Shown: positions 25,443 through 33,919 of the stretch, in pieces | How positions within the stretch are numbered: position 1 is the stretch's first letter | Layout: every line of letters starts with the position of its first letter | From: Breoghania sp. L-A4 | GTDB lineage: Bacteria > Pseudomonadota > Alphaproteobacteria > Rhizobiales > Stappiaceae | Length of the DNA: 64,000 nucleotides | Assembly: GCF_003432385.1 (NCBI RefSeq) | Contig: NZ_CP031841.1 | Span: 1,589,579-1,653,578, forward strand | Reading direction: 5' to 3' | Program-made: the position numbers and the translations under genes | The notes under the pieces: generated by a model | The model's database searches: none | The model's input: the letters and a program-made list of their open reading frames with translations, nothing else | Told to the model about the DNA's origin: nothing

Positions 25443-27302
25443 TTGTGGCGTTTGCGTATCCTTGAGTTCATAGCGTCCGGCCGGCGATTTCTGGACAGCC
25501 TCGTTCATCCGAGCGTGGCGTCCGATGCGTTCTGCGGGCCCCGGCAGCGCACCTTCATCGCGGCCCATCTGGCCGCGGGAATGCTGGCGTTGTTCGCCCT
25601 GCCGCTGCATCTGGCGCTGACCGGCGGCATGACGCTGCCGCAGGCGCTGGGCTTTGCCTGGCTGGCCTGCCATCTGCCGGTGGCGATGTATCTCTCCTGC
25701 ACGGGGCGATTCGAAACCGCGCATATCCTCTCCGCCGCCCTGTTTTCCGGATTCCTCGGCTGGATGGCCTTCATCACCGGCGGCATGACGTCGTTCGCGC
25801 TGCTGTGGCTGGCGATCGTGCCGGTGGAGGCGGCGCTTTCGGGCTCGCGCCGGGTGATCGTCGCCGCGACGCTCTGCGCGGCCGCGGTGATCGCGGTGCT
25901 GCTGGGGCTGGAAAGCCTGCACATCGCCGCCGAGAGCTTCACCTTCCGCTGGCCGGCCGAGCAGGTGCGCACCGTCGCGCTGCTGGCGGGGCTGGTCTAC
26001 GCGGTGCAGGTGGCGCTGCGGGTGGAATGGACCGGCAGCACGGCGGCGCAACTGGCCTCCGTGCGCGAGGAACGCTACCGGCTGGTGGCCGAGAACGTCT
26101 CCGACGCCATCTCCCTGCACACGCTGCGCGGCGACACGGTGTTCATCACGCCGTCGATTCGCCGGCTGCTCGACATGGGCGTGCACGAGGCGCTGGACGA
26201 CGGGCTGTTCCAGCGCGTTCACGTGATCGACCGCCCCGCGTTTCTCACCGCGCTCAACGACGTGGTGACCCAGAAGACCACGACATCTCTGGAATTCCGC
26301 GCCCGCCGCGGGGCCTCCAAGCCCGGCGAAAGCGGCCAGCCGCAGTATGTGTGGCTTGAAATGCGCTGCCGGCCGCTGGGCTATCAGCCCGTGGGCATTG
26401 GCGACGCCGCCGTGGTCACGGTCATCCGCGACATCTCGCGGCGCAAGGCGCAGGCCGAAGAGGTGGAGCGCGCCCGCGAGGAAGCGGAAAGCGCCAGCGC
26501 CGCCAAGACGCGGTTTCTCGCCAATGTCAGCCATGAGCTGCGCACGCCGCTCAACGCGATCATCGGATTCTCCGACATCCTGCGCCAGTTCACGCCCGAA
26601 ATGCTGCCCGACGAGCGCCGCGCGGAGTATGTCGACCTGATTCACGACAGCGGCCAGCATCTGCTGCAGGTGGTCAACGATATCCTCGACATGTCGAAGA
26701 TCGAGACCGGCAACTTCGAGCTGGTCTGCGAGCCCTTCGTGCTGGAGCGCTGCATGCGCGAATGCGCCGACATGATGGGCGAGCAGGCCAAGAAGCGCGG
26801 CGTGAAACTGACGCTGTCCGTGCCGGACAACCTGCCGGAAGTGGCCGGCGACCGCCGCGCCTGCAAGCAGATCCTGATCAACCTGCTGTCGAACGCGGTG
26901 AAATTCACCAACGCCGGCGGCTCGCTGACCATGGGCGCGGCGCGCAACGGCAAGATGGTGGACCTGTATGTGCGCGACACCGGCGTCGGCATTTCCCAGG
27001 AGGATCTGCCGCGCATCGGAACCCCGTTCCTGCAGGTCGACAACGGCTACGACCGCAACCACGAGGGCACCGGGCTGGGGCTTTCCGTGGTCAAGGGCCT
27101 GGTCGCCCTGCATGGCGGCGATTTCTTCATCGAGAGCGAGTTGAACGTGGGCACCTGCGTGACCGTGCGTCTGCCGGCTCATGTGGCGGCCCATGTGGCG
27201 CAGGCCGTCACGCCGATCGCGGCGCAAGGCGCCGCCGCGGGGGCAGAGGATGCGGTCGTCGTGCCGCTGGCGGGCGAGGCGCCCAAGCGCGTGAGGGCGT
27301 GA
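25443..27302 (+). CDS. Membrane PAS sensor histidine kinase (DivJ/PleC-like)
   Basis: Up to 619 residues. Residues 40-195 hold about six transmembrane helices, 205-335 a PAS domain, and 340-355 a short coiled coil. A HisKA domain follows with the phospho-accepting His364 in FLANVSHELRTPLNAIIGFSDIL. The HATPase has its N box in LLSNAVKFTNAGG, G1 in DTGVGIS and G2 in GTGLGLSVVKGLV. Multi-TM plus PAS plus this HisKA type recalls the alphaproteobacterial cell-cycle kinases DivJ and PleC, but I cannot assign it to either. The first start in frame is TTG 25443; GTG 25515 is another. The kinase begins an operon with a 69-residue protein and a peptidoglycan-binding protein. Confidence 0.9.
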   Translation: MWRLRILEFIASGRRFLDSLVHPSVASDAFCGPRQRTFIAAHLAAGMLALFALPLHLALTGGMTLPQALGFAWLACHLPVAMYLSCTGRFETAHILSAALFSGFLGWMAFITGGMTSFALLWLAIVPVEAALSGSRRVIVAATLCAAAVIAVLLGLESLHIAAESFTFRWPAEQVRTVALLAGLVYAVQVALRVEWTGSTAAQLASVREERYRLVAENVSDAISLHTLRGDTVFITPSIRRLLDMGVHEALDDGLFQRVHVIDRPAFLTALNDVVTQKTTTSLEFRARRGASKPGESGQPQYVWLEMRCRPLGYQPVGIGDAAVVTVIRDISRRKAQAEEVERAREEAESASAAKTRFLANVSHELRTPLNAIIGFSDILRQFTPEMLPDERRAEYVDLIHDSGQHLLQVVNDILDMSKIETGNFELVCEPFVLERCMRECADMMGEQAKKRGVKLTLSVPDNLPEVAGDRRACKQILINLLSNAVKFTNAGGSLTMGAARNGKMVDLYVRDTGVGISQEDLPRIGTPFLQVDNGYDRNHEGTGLGLSVVKGLVALHGGDFFIESELNVGTCVTVRLPAHVAAHVAQAVTPIAAQGAAAGAEDAVVVPLAGEAPKRVRA

Positions 27303-27304
27303 GC

Positions 27305-27514
27305 ATGCGCGGGCAGGACATGCGCGGCGCTCTGGGCTGGGCCCGCGGGGAGCCGCCTGAGGCGGTTGTGACGAGGCAGCTCTGGCGCGGACACCAGGCG
27401 CGCTGGCGGATGGATCGCGGGCGCATCGAGCGGCGCCAGTTCGAGCAGATGCAATCGTCCGGCCCGCGCGGGCCCGGTGCGATTGCGGCATTTCAGAAGG
27501 TGAGCACGCGATGA
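27305..27514 (+). CDS. Small basic protein between kinase and peptidoglycan-binding genes
   Basis: Sixty-nine residues starting MRGQDMRGALGWARGEPP and containing an Arg-rich helix (RQLWRGHQARWRMDRGRIERRQFEQ). It begins two bases after the kinase stop and its own stop overlaps the next start (ATGA at 27511-27514), so it is translationally coupled on both sides. That packing supports a real gene despite its size. No family is recognised. It could be an adaptor that binds an acidic partner or a nucleic acid. Confidence 0.65.
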   Translation: MRGQDMRGALGWARGEPPEAVVTRQLWRGHQARWRMDRGRIERRQFEQMQSSGPRGPGAIAAFQKVSTR

Positions 27515-28332
27515 GAGCGCAGCGGCCGACTCCCTATGACGACCCGGAAGAGACCCGGCGCTTCGGCGGCCTGGCGCTCGACAATCCGGTCGCCACCGGC
27601 GGCGTGCTGGTGATGGTGCTGACGGCGACGCTGATCGCCGCGAACGCGCTGTCGTTCCAGCCCGGCCGCCATCCCGCGCCGCTGTTCGGCGCCTGGGATC
27701 AGGCAGGCCGCGCGGCTTCCGCCGCACGCCCCGCCGGCCTCGTGCCGCAGCCCGCGCCGCACGCGGCCCCCGCCTATTCCGATCTGGTGCATGAGATCCA
27801 GGTGTCGCTGCAGCGCGGCGGCTACTACATCGGCCCGCTCGACGGCATGAGCGGCCCGATGACCGACGACGCCATCCGCGCCTACCAGCGCCGCGTGGGG
27901 CTCTCGGAGACCGGCGAGGTCAGCCACGCGCTGCTGGCGCACCTGCTGATGAATCCGGGCCCCTCGAGGCTGGAGCCGGCCGCGCGGTCCTCAGGTGCGC
28001 CGGCCCTGGTGCCGCCCGCCCGCCCGATGCCCGCAGGGACCCAGTCCGTGCAGACTCAGTCGATTTCCACCGGCCACGGCCGGAGCGCCCCGGTGCCGCC
28101 CGCGTCGATCCCCGCGGGCACCGACGCCGATCGCGAGACCCTGCGCGCCGTGCAGCAGACGCTCGCCGATCTCGGCTACGGCCCGATCACCATCGACGGG
28201 CTGATGGGCGGCGAGACCGCCAGCGCCATCCGCCGCTTCGAGCTCGACCGCGGCATGGCGATCACCGGCAAGGTGCGCCCGGAAATCTACGCCGCGCTGG
28301 AAAAGACCGCAGGGGTTTCGATCCCGCGCTGA
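27511..28332 (+). CDS. Membrane-anchored protein with two peptidoglycan-binding domains
   Basis: The 273 residues consist of a short cytoplasmic N-terminus, one transmembrane helix (about residues 28-48), a proline/alanine linker, and two PG_binding_1 repeats: IQVSLQRGGYYIGPLDGMSGPMTDDAIRAYQRR near residue 92 and VQQTLADLGYGPITIDGLMGGETASAIRRFELDR near 207. The second ends in GMAITGKVRPEIYAAL. No hydrolase or transpeptidase domain is attached, so it probably tethers the inner membrane, or a partner, to the wall. Being in one operon with a multi-TM PAS kinase suggests a link between envelope state and signalling, which is inference. Confidence 0.88.
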   Translation: MRAQRPTPYDDPEETRRFGGLALDNPVATGGVLVMVLTATLIAANALSFQPGRHPAPLFGAWDQAGRAASAARPAGLVPQPAPHAAPAYSDLVHEIQVSLQRGGYYIGPLDGMSGPMTDDAIRAYQRRVGLSETGEVSHALLAHLLMNPGPSRLEPAARSSGAPALVPPARPMPAGTQSVQTQSISTGHGRSAPVPPASIPAGTDADRETLRAVQQTLADLGYGPITIDGLMGGETASAIRRFELDRGMAITGKVRPEIYAALEKTAGVSIPR

Positions 28333-28348
28333 CGACGCGGGATGTTTT
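28321..28348 (+). terminator. Terminator at the end of the kinase operon
   Basis: ATCCCGCG and CGCGGGAT form a perfect eight-base stem that spans the stop codon, followed by GTTTTG. A second stem, CTGAACTT/AAGTTCAG, follows at 28351-28379. Together they probably end transcription. Confidence 0.6.
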
Positions 28349-28524
28349 GCCTGAACTTTCCAAATTTGAGGAAGTTCAGCCGCGGCCCGGGCGCCATGAC
28401 GTAAAGCCATCAGCACTCATTCGGGGTATTGAACGCAACTCGTTGGTAATGGTATGTTGTTTTCAGCTTGCCTGGATGCACAGAGAATGAAATAGTATAT
28501 TTATCATTGTTATGAGTTATTATC

Positions 28525-29247
28525 ATGGCACGATATTTTGGACTTAAACAGGTTTTCTGGTTCGCACTGCTCCTCTCGGCATTTATCGTCACGATGGTTC
28601 CGGCGCGTGCGGAGCCGTATACGCTGTCGGAGCGGACAGCCAGCGAATTCAGGGTGTTCAAGGAAATTCAGGGTGACATGGCCGATATGCAGGCATTGGC
28701 CAATGTCCTGGTGGCGATCGCCCCGTTTCGGAGCCTGCTCGACGGAGCCGGCATAACCGATCCGTTTGAAATCACGGCCGAACCGTGGGACGTCTTCGGC
28801 ACAGCCGTACAAGGGCTTTCATCCCACTACCGTCAGCAGCTCCGCACCTTTTGCGAACTGGAAGCGCTGAAGCAGCATAAGAGCAAGGATGATTTCCGGT
28901 TCTGGCGCAACCTGTCCAAGACATTTCACCCCAAGAAGACGGCCGTCGACCTTTCCGGGCGGTGGCGAAAACGGATCACGCCGCAGCATCGCGGGCTGGT
29001 TCCGACGTTACAGTTCGAGGCAAACGGCAACGGTTATACCGGGTATTTTGTCGTCACGCTTGATGGTGAGGATATTCGCCGTCCGCTGAACGTGATCAAC
29101 GTCAGTGGCTCGAGCGTCAGTTTCAGCATGGCGAACGGCAGCGACAAGATTACGTTTTTATTACGCGCGGAGAGCGACCGCAAGGTGCTGACCGGCCGAG
29201 TTTCGAACGAAAGGGATAAGGCGGAAATCAGCTTCGACAAGCTGTGA
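28525..29247 (+). CDS. Secreted hypothetical protein
   Basis: The 240-residue protein has a clear signal peptide (KQVFWFALLLSAFIVTMVPARA, cleavage after ARA). The mature part splits into a helical segment (residues 30-130) and a beta-rich segment from about 145: VDLSGRWRKRITPQHRG, FEANGNGYTGYFVVTLDGED, then VSGSSVSFSMANGSDKITFLL. The latter looks like a small beta-sandwich or lipocalin-like sheet. No family is recognised. The surrounding DNA (28340-30330) is richer in A+T than most of the window, which may point to transfer. It precedes another secreted protein gene by 53 bases. Confidence 0.7.
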   Translation: MARYFGLKQVFWFALLLSAFIVTMVPARAEPYTLSERTASEFRVFKEIQGDMADMQALANVLVAIAPFRSLLDGAGITDPFEITAEPWDVFGTAVQGLSSHYRQQLRTFCELEALKQHKSKDDFRFWRNLSKTFHPKKTAVDLSGRWRKRITPQHRGLVPTLQFEANGNGYTGYFVVTLDGEDIRRPLNVINVSGSSVSFSMANGSDKITFLLRAESDRKVLTGRVSNERDKAEISFDKL

Positions 29248-29300
29248 AATGACGAAAAAAAAGTGGAAGAGCGAAACATTCACCAAGCGGGGGTAGTGAT

Positions 29301-29570
29301 ATGATGAAACACCTTTTCTGGTCTATCGCGGCCATGTCGATGCTGACGGCGGGGGCTTGGGCAAATACGCCGACGCCGCAGGCTTGTCTGCGCGCCGATG
29401 CGACCTGGAACGGCGTTCAATTGGCATATGACAACAGCAATGAAGGGCGCGTTCAGTGCTTCAAGGACTGTTACGACAATTATACCGCGTGCAACAACAC
29501 CGCGAACAGCCCGGAGGCCCGGAGGGAGTGCCAAGAGAGCCACAACGCGTGTAAGTCGACCTGCAATTGA
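29301..29570 (+). CDS. Small secreted cysteine-patterned protein (alpha-hairpinin-like spacing)
   Basis: The 89-residue precursor has a signal peptide ending AGAWA; the mature part is about 67 residues with seven cysteines. Six of them form a mirror pattern: C-X3-C-X6-C, then 12 residues, then C-X6-C-X3-C. The two halves are predicted amphipathic helices, with a Pro-containing turn (NSPEARRE) between them. A helical hairpin locked by CX3C-to-CX3C disulfides fits this, as in alpha-hairpinins. Function is unknown: a protease inhibitor, a periplasmic metal or chaperone protein, or a toxin-like peptide are all possible. GTG or TTG starts were not needed. It follows a secreted protein gene in the same direction. 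Confidence 0.72.
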   Translation: MMKHLFWSIAAMSMLTAGAWANTPTPQACLRADATWNGVQLAYDNSNEGRVQCFKDCYDNYTACNNTANSPEARRECQESHNACKSTCN

Positions 29571-29643
29571 CAAGAGCGCCTATTCCAGATCCAACCGCAC
29601 GGCAGCTGGGTAAGAATGCGACCGCGCGGAGGATCGATCAACC

Positions 29644-29985
29644 ATGCGCCTGACATCGGAATTCTGGGTTGGCGCCTATGTGCGCCGGTGTTTTGGCGAG
29701 GGCGCGATGGCGGCCGTGGCGCGGCGGGGGGCCAAGGAGGCCGGGGCGATCTTCGTGATCGTCAACCGGCTCGACGGCACGGTGGATTACTACGCGCCCG
29801 CTCCGCAGAGCTATTTCGATTCCGACGACGGGCCGGGCGAGCGCAAGTTCGAAAAGCGGCTGGCGGCCGCGCCGGAAGCCGAGGCCACGGCAAAGCTCGA
29901 GCGCGAGAAGGCGATGGATCCGGATTTCTGGGTGGTCGAGGTGGAAGACCGCGCCGGCCGGTGCTTTCTCGACGTGGTGGAGTAG
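29644..29985 (+). CDS. DUF1491 family protein
   Basis: The 113-residue protein shows the DUF1491 layout: MRLTSEFWVGAYVRRC at the start, a central AGAIFVIVNRLDGTVDYYAPAPQ, and the C-terminal block EREKAMDPDFWVVEVEDRAGRCFLD. This is a small cytoplasmic family almost confined to alphaproteobacteria, with no established role. Unlike its two upstream neighbours it has typical high-GC codon use. It is probably independent of them. Confidence 0.9.
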   Translation: MRLTSEFWVGAYVRRCFGEGAMAAVARRGAKEAGAIFVIVNRLDGTVDYYAPAPQSYFDSDDGPGERKFEKRLAAAPEAEATAKLEREKAMDPDFWVVEVEDRAGRCFLDVVE

Positions 29986-30328
29986 GCGCCCGTCCGCCAT
30001 TGCGCCGGGGACTTGTGAATTCCCGGATTTCTCACCTGGTTGCCATGGCACTTGATGCAAGTAATCTTTACTCGCATCCCGTTACGCTGTAATATTCAAA
30101 TACTCGGTTCCTTTAAGGATGTATCGAGAGTCTATTGGCGCGATCCGGCGTATGTTGTCTTGTTAATCGGCGGATTCAGGCAGCGGACGGTCCGGTTTTT
30201 CTATTCGTGCCGACGATTAATTTATTGATATCTTAAACGATGCGCCGTGCGGCGTATTTTGACGATCCGCACCGGCCCGACAACAACAAGATTACCGTTA
30301 AAGTTGATTGACCATGGAGGCCAAGACC
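29986..30328. other. AT-rich intergenic region, no gene seen
   Basis: About 340 bases with an A+T-rich stretch from 30055 to 30300. It is the likely promoter region of the large secreted protein gene. No frame with recognisable features is present. Confidence 0.5.
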
Positions 30329-33300
30329 ATGAAACGTGACCGGTTTTTCGCGCCTGACATTCTTCGCATTTTCTCCCATCCCGTTATCCGGACCTGGCGC
30401 ACCGCCGCCCTTGCCGCGGCGCTGGCGGGTCTGAGCGCCGTGCCCGCGGCGGCCCAGCAGGCGCCCAAGGACATCGGCGTCTCGGGCATTCTCTATCTTG
30501 AGCCGGGCGGGACGGAGACGTCCGCCGGCGAGGTCATGGAGATCGAGCTGCCGGACGTCAAGGTGGACCTGCTGCTCGGCGGCAAGGTCGTGGCGAACTC
30601 GGCCGTCACGCAGCTCAACGGCTATTTCCGCACCACGGCGCCGGCGCCGGGCACCTACCAGATCTGCTGGAATCTGGGCGGCCAGCGCAGCTGCAACCGG
30701 CCGTTCGCGCTCAGGGACAAGGCCGAGGCACTGGGGCGCATCGGCACGCGCTACAAGGGCGCCTTCGTCTACGGCACCGTGCTGACCGGCGACGACCGGC
30801 CGTGCTGGGTCAACGACAGTTTCTTTGGCCTGGACGTCTCCACCGAGGTGCGCGGCGGCGGTCACCGCACCCGCGCCAACACGCAAGGCGAATACGCGCT
30901 GATCGGCCCGGCCGCCCAGGCGACCTTCCGGCTGGCGGCGATGTGCGAGAAGTCGGACGTGAGCCAGGTCGTGACCCTGGGCAACGGCCCCATGCGCCGG
31001 GACCTGGGGTTCGCCAACCGCGCGCCGCAGATCACCAGCGTGGCGGCGACGGACGGCGCCAAGTTCGTCACCCGCTCGACCATGGGCAGCAATCTGAAGA
31101 TCATTTCCAGCAACCGCGATCCCGACGGCGACACGGTGGAATACATCTGGCGCACGGCGGCGCCGAGCGTCAGCGTGCTGTCGGGCGGAAATGCGGCCAC
31201 CGAGGAATGGAAGCTGCCGTCCACCAACGGCCGCGAAAGCGTCTACGTGATGGCGCGCGACGGCAACGGCGGCTTCAACTACAAGCGCTTCGAGATGCAG
31301 GTCGGCGACAACCAGATCGACCTGAGCGGGGTGGCGGTGGATGAGACCACCGGCAATCCGGTGCCCATGGCGATCGTCTCCTCGGGCGGCGCCAGTACGG
31401 TGACGGACGCCAACGGCTGGTTCCGGCTGACGACCGCGCCGAGACCCGACGACCGCTACGTGCTCAACATCAGCCATCCCAACTACGCGCTGATGTCGCG
31501 CGTCTACGACCGCTCGGCCTACGGCAACACCTATCAGATGGTGCGCGCGCAGGTGACCACGGGCAGCGGCAAGAGCGACCTGATCATCGAGGACACGCGC
31601 AGCTCGGGCCCCTGCGGCGCCTCGCCCAAGGGCGAGCGGTCGCGCGTCAAGCGGCTCGCCCAGCGGCGGTTCCGCCATGACCTGGAAGGCGTGCCCGGCA
31701 AGCAGGACACCTCCCGGGAGGAGAAGCCCACGGACGAGAGACCCCGTGACGACAGCGGCGCGCAACAGGATCCGCGCGAGGTCGAGGCGGCGTTGCGCGT
31801 GACGCTCAAGGAGCAGCAGGAGTGCGAGCGGCGCGGTGCGCAGATCGTCGTGCGCGCGGGCACCTTGGTGGATTCCAACGGCGAGACCTGGACGGGCGCC
31901 GTGCGCGCCTCCGTGGCCACCCTGAACCCCGCGCGGCGCGCCCTGCCGGGCGACTACCGCGCGATCACGGCGGGCGGCGATCAGGCCGAGATGCTGAGCT
32001 TCGGCGCCGTCTACGCCGAGTTCACCGACCTGATGGGCAACAAGCTCAACCTGCGGCCGGGCAAGACGGCCGAGGTGCTGACGCCGATCTCCGGCTTCCA
32101 GAACCCCACCGCCAAGGACACCATCGCGCTGTGGTCCTACGACGAGGACACCGGCTTCTGGATGGAGGAGGGCAAGGCCGAGAAGGTGATGACGCCAACG
32201 GGCCCGGCCTACCGCGCCGAGGTGGAGCATTTCTCCACCATCAACATGGACGTGGCGGGCAATGATCCGGCGCTGGCCACCTGCGTGCGGCTGGAGATCG
32301 ACGCGGCCTTCAACGGCTGGAGCAATCTGGTTCTGCGCGCCTATGTCTCCTACAACGGCGATTCCGTGCAGACCAAGGAGACCGCGCTCGACAACGCGCA
32401 GTATCACGCCATCTACCGCATCCCCTATGGCAACGGCTTCCCGCCCAACACCCTGCGGCTGGAGCTGCGCGGCACGTCGAACGGCGAGGAACTGGTGCTG
32501 CTGGACGACATCATCAACACCGACGCCCGGCCGAAGATGACCGGCAACGACCTGTGGCCGCCCTATCCCTACACCGAGTGCGGCGACCCGATCCTGCTGA
32601 CGCCGGAACCCGGCGTTGTGCCCGCCTACGGCGATCTCGACGCCACCGGCCGGCCGGCGTTCCTCTCCGGTCCCTTCGGACAGTTCAATCCCTCCGACGG
32701 CGCGCAGCAGGTGGTGGACTACTACATCGCGCTCGATCCGGGCGGGCTGAAGGACACGCTCGGCGAGTGGTGGCAGGTCAACGGGTTCGGCGCCGACGGG
32801 CTCGGCGCGGGCAACCCCAGCTACGTCAATCAGGCCTATCTGAACAACAACGACCTGGGCTTCGGCCGCGACATGCACTGTCTGCAGTCGGGCGCCGACG
32901 TGGCCTGTTACGTCACCAACTACGGGCTGCCCGACCAGAACCCCAACAACGCGGACGCGGCGGAGAACAAGGATCCGGCGCAGCGCGGTGCGACGGTGGC
33001 CATGGAGTACGACGCCAGCGCGCCGGCGGCCGAACGCGTGCAGTTCTACGTCTTTGGCGGCGGCGTGGCCGGGTCACCGCGCATCAACTTCGCGGATCTG
33101 GACGGGCTCGGGCCGAAACCGGTGCCGTTCCTCTGCGCGGTGTGCCACGGCGGCGACTCCCAGCTCAACGCCTCGAACACGGTCAACCACGCGCGCTTCC
33201 GCGAGTTTGACCTGCCGTCGTTCCGCTACTCCGGCGACCGGGGGTGGGACTTCGGCCAGGCGACGCTGAACGCGGGGGAACTGGCGAATTTCGCCAACCT

Positions 33301-33691
33301 CAACGAGCTGGTGCGCAACTCGGTGGACAACAACACGCCGATCGCCGATCTGATCGACGCGTGGTATCCGTTGGGCTTCGCGGGCGGCCCCGCGCCGGTG
33401 CAGCCGGCGGTGCCGGCGGGCTGGGTCGGCCACGAGAACGACTATCACGAGGTCTACGGCCAGAGCTGCCGCACCTGTCACGTGGCGCGTGACGGCGGCT
33501 TCGCGCTGGTCTTCGACGACTTCAACGACTTCTCGTTCACCAGCTACGCGGTCTGCGGCTCCGGCAATCCGAAGCTGCGCTTCATGCCCAACGCCTATGT
33601 CACCTACAAGAACTTCTGGGTGGATGCGCTGCGGGTGGCGCAATACGAGACGATCGTCGGCGTGGCGGCGGGCACCTGCAACGATCCGTAA
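30329..33691 (+). CDS. Large secreted multidomain protein with two c-type haem motifs
   Basis: The 1120-residue protein starts MKRDRFF at ATG 30329, preceded by GGAGGCCAAGACC, and has a signal peptide ending VPAAAQQ. Early beta-rich domains include an Ig/cadherin-like stretch (ISSNRDPDGDTVEYIWRTA). A carboxypeptidase-regulatory-like domain follows near residue 330 (LSGVAVDETTGNPVPMAIVSSGGASTVTDANGWFRL), then a charged disordered linker and a large region of unknown type. Two CXXCH motifs, CAVCHGG (about residue 936) and CRTCHVA (about 1047), indicate covalent haem c in the periplasm or outside the cell. A Met or His distal ligand could not be assigned. Electron transfer or peroxidase-like chemistry is possible, but I do not recognise the family. 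Confidence 0.78.
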   Translation: MKRDRFFAPDILRIFSHPVIRTWRTAALAAALAGLSAVPAAAQQAPKDIGVSGILYLEPGGTETSAGEVMEIELPDVKVDLLLGGKVVANSAVTQLNGYFRTTAPAPGTYQICWNLGGQRSCNRPFALRDKAEALGRIGTRYKGAFVYGTVLTGDDRPCWVNDSFFGLDVSTEVRGGGHRTRANTQGEYALIGPAAQATFRLAAMCEKSDVSQVVTLGNGPMRRDLGFANRAPQITSVAATDGAKFVTRSTMGSNLKIISSNRDPDGDTVEYIWRTAAPSVSVLSGGNAATEEWKLPSTNGRESVYVMARDGNGGFNYKRFEMQVGDNQIDLSGVAVDETTGNPVPMAIVSSGGASTVTDANGWFRLTTAPRPDDRYVLNISHPNYALMSRVYDRSAYGNTYQMVRAQVTTGSGKSDLIIEDTRSSGPCGASPKGERSRVKRLAQRRFRHDLEGVPGKQDTSREEKPTDERPRDDSGAQQDPREVEAALRVTLKEQQECERRGAQIVVRAGTLVDSNGETWTGAVRASVATLNPARRALPGDYRAITAGGDQAEMLSFGAVYAEFTDLMGNKLNLRPGKTAEVLTPISGFQNPTAKDTIALWSYDEDTGFWMEEGKAEKVMTPTGPAYRAEVEHFSTINMDVAGNDPALATCVRLEIDAAFNGWSNLVLRAYVSYNGDSVQTKETALDNAQYHAIYRIPYGNGFPPNTLRLELRGTSNGEELVLLDDIINTDARPKMTGNDLWPPYPYTECGDPILLTPEPGVVPAYGDLDATGRPAFLSGPFGQFNPSDGAQQVVDYYIALDPGGLKDTLGEWWQVNGFGADGLGAGNPSYVNQAYLNNNDLGFGRDMHCLQSGADVACYVTNYGLPDQNPNNADAAENKDPAQRGATVAMEYDASAPAAERVQFYVFGGGVAGSPRINFADLDGLGPKPVPFLCAVCHGGDSQLNASNTVNHARFREFDLPSFRYSGDRGWDFGQATLNAGELANFANLNELVRNSVDNNTPIADLIDAWYPLGFAGGPAPVQPAVPAGWVGHENDYHEVYGQSCRTCHVARDGGFALVFDDFNDFSFTSYAVCGSGNPKLRFMPNAYVTYKNFWVDALRVAQYETIVGVAAGTCNDP

Positions 33692-33721
33692 GCGGATTGG
33701 GTCCCGACCAATGACCAAGGC

Positions 33722-33745
33722 GGGTCCGCCCTTCGGGGCGGGCCC
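33722..33745 (+). terminator. Terminator-like hairpin with TTCG loop
   Basis: GGGTCCGCCC and GGGCGGGCCC pair (one G-T wobble) around a stable TTCG tetraloop, 31 bases after the stop of the haem protein gene. No T-run follows, so it may act as a 3' barrier or with Rho. Confidence 0.5.
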
Positions 33746-33761
33746 GTCAGACTGCTGACAA

Positions 33762-33868
33762 AGCCCATAAATCCCGCCTTCGTCATGGTCGGGCTTGTCC
33801 CGACCATCCATAAGTCCTTGAAAACATGGATCCTCGGCACAGGGCCGAGGATGACGATCGAGGGGCAT
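33762..33868. repeat. Dispersed intergenic repeat, family D (copy 2)
   Basis: Near-identical to 1219-1335, from ACAAAGCC through CGTCATGGTCGGGCTTGTCC to GACGATCGAGGGGCATGAG. Located between two genes, downstream of a plus-strand gene, as is copy 1. Confidence 0.75.
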
Positions 33869-33919
33869 GAGCTTTGTCATCAAGCTCGCGGGCCCACCGT
33901 CATGTCGGGGAGCGTCGCC

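Noticed and set aside
25443-25514. Calling the kinase DivJ or PleC outright
   Set aside because: Domain layout fits both and other PAS kinases. No partner gene or diagnostic motif allows a firm name.
30233-32878. Long minus-strand open frame of 881 codons
   Set aside because: It is an antisense shadow of the haem-motif protein gene, with valine/histidine/arginine-rich low-complexity translation and no family features.
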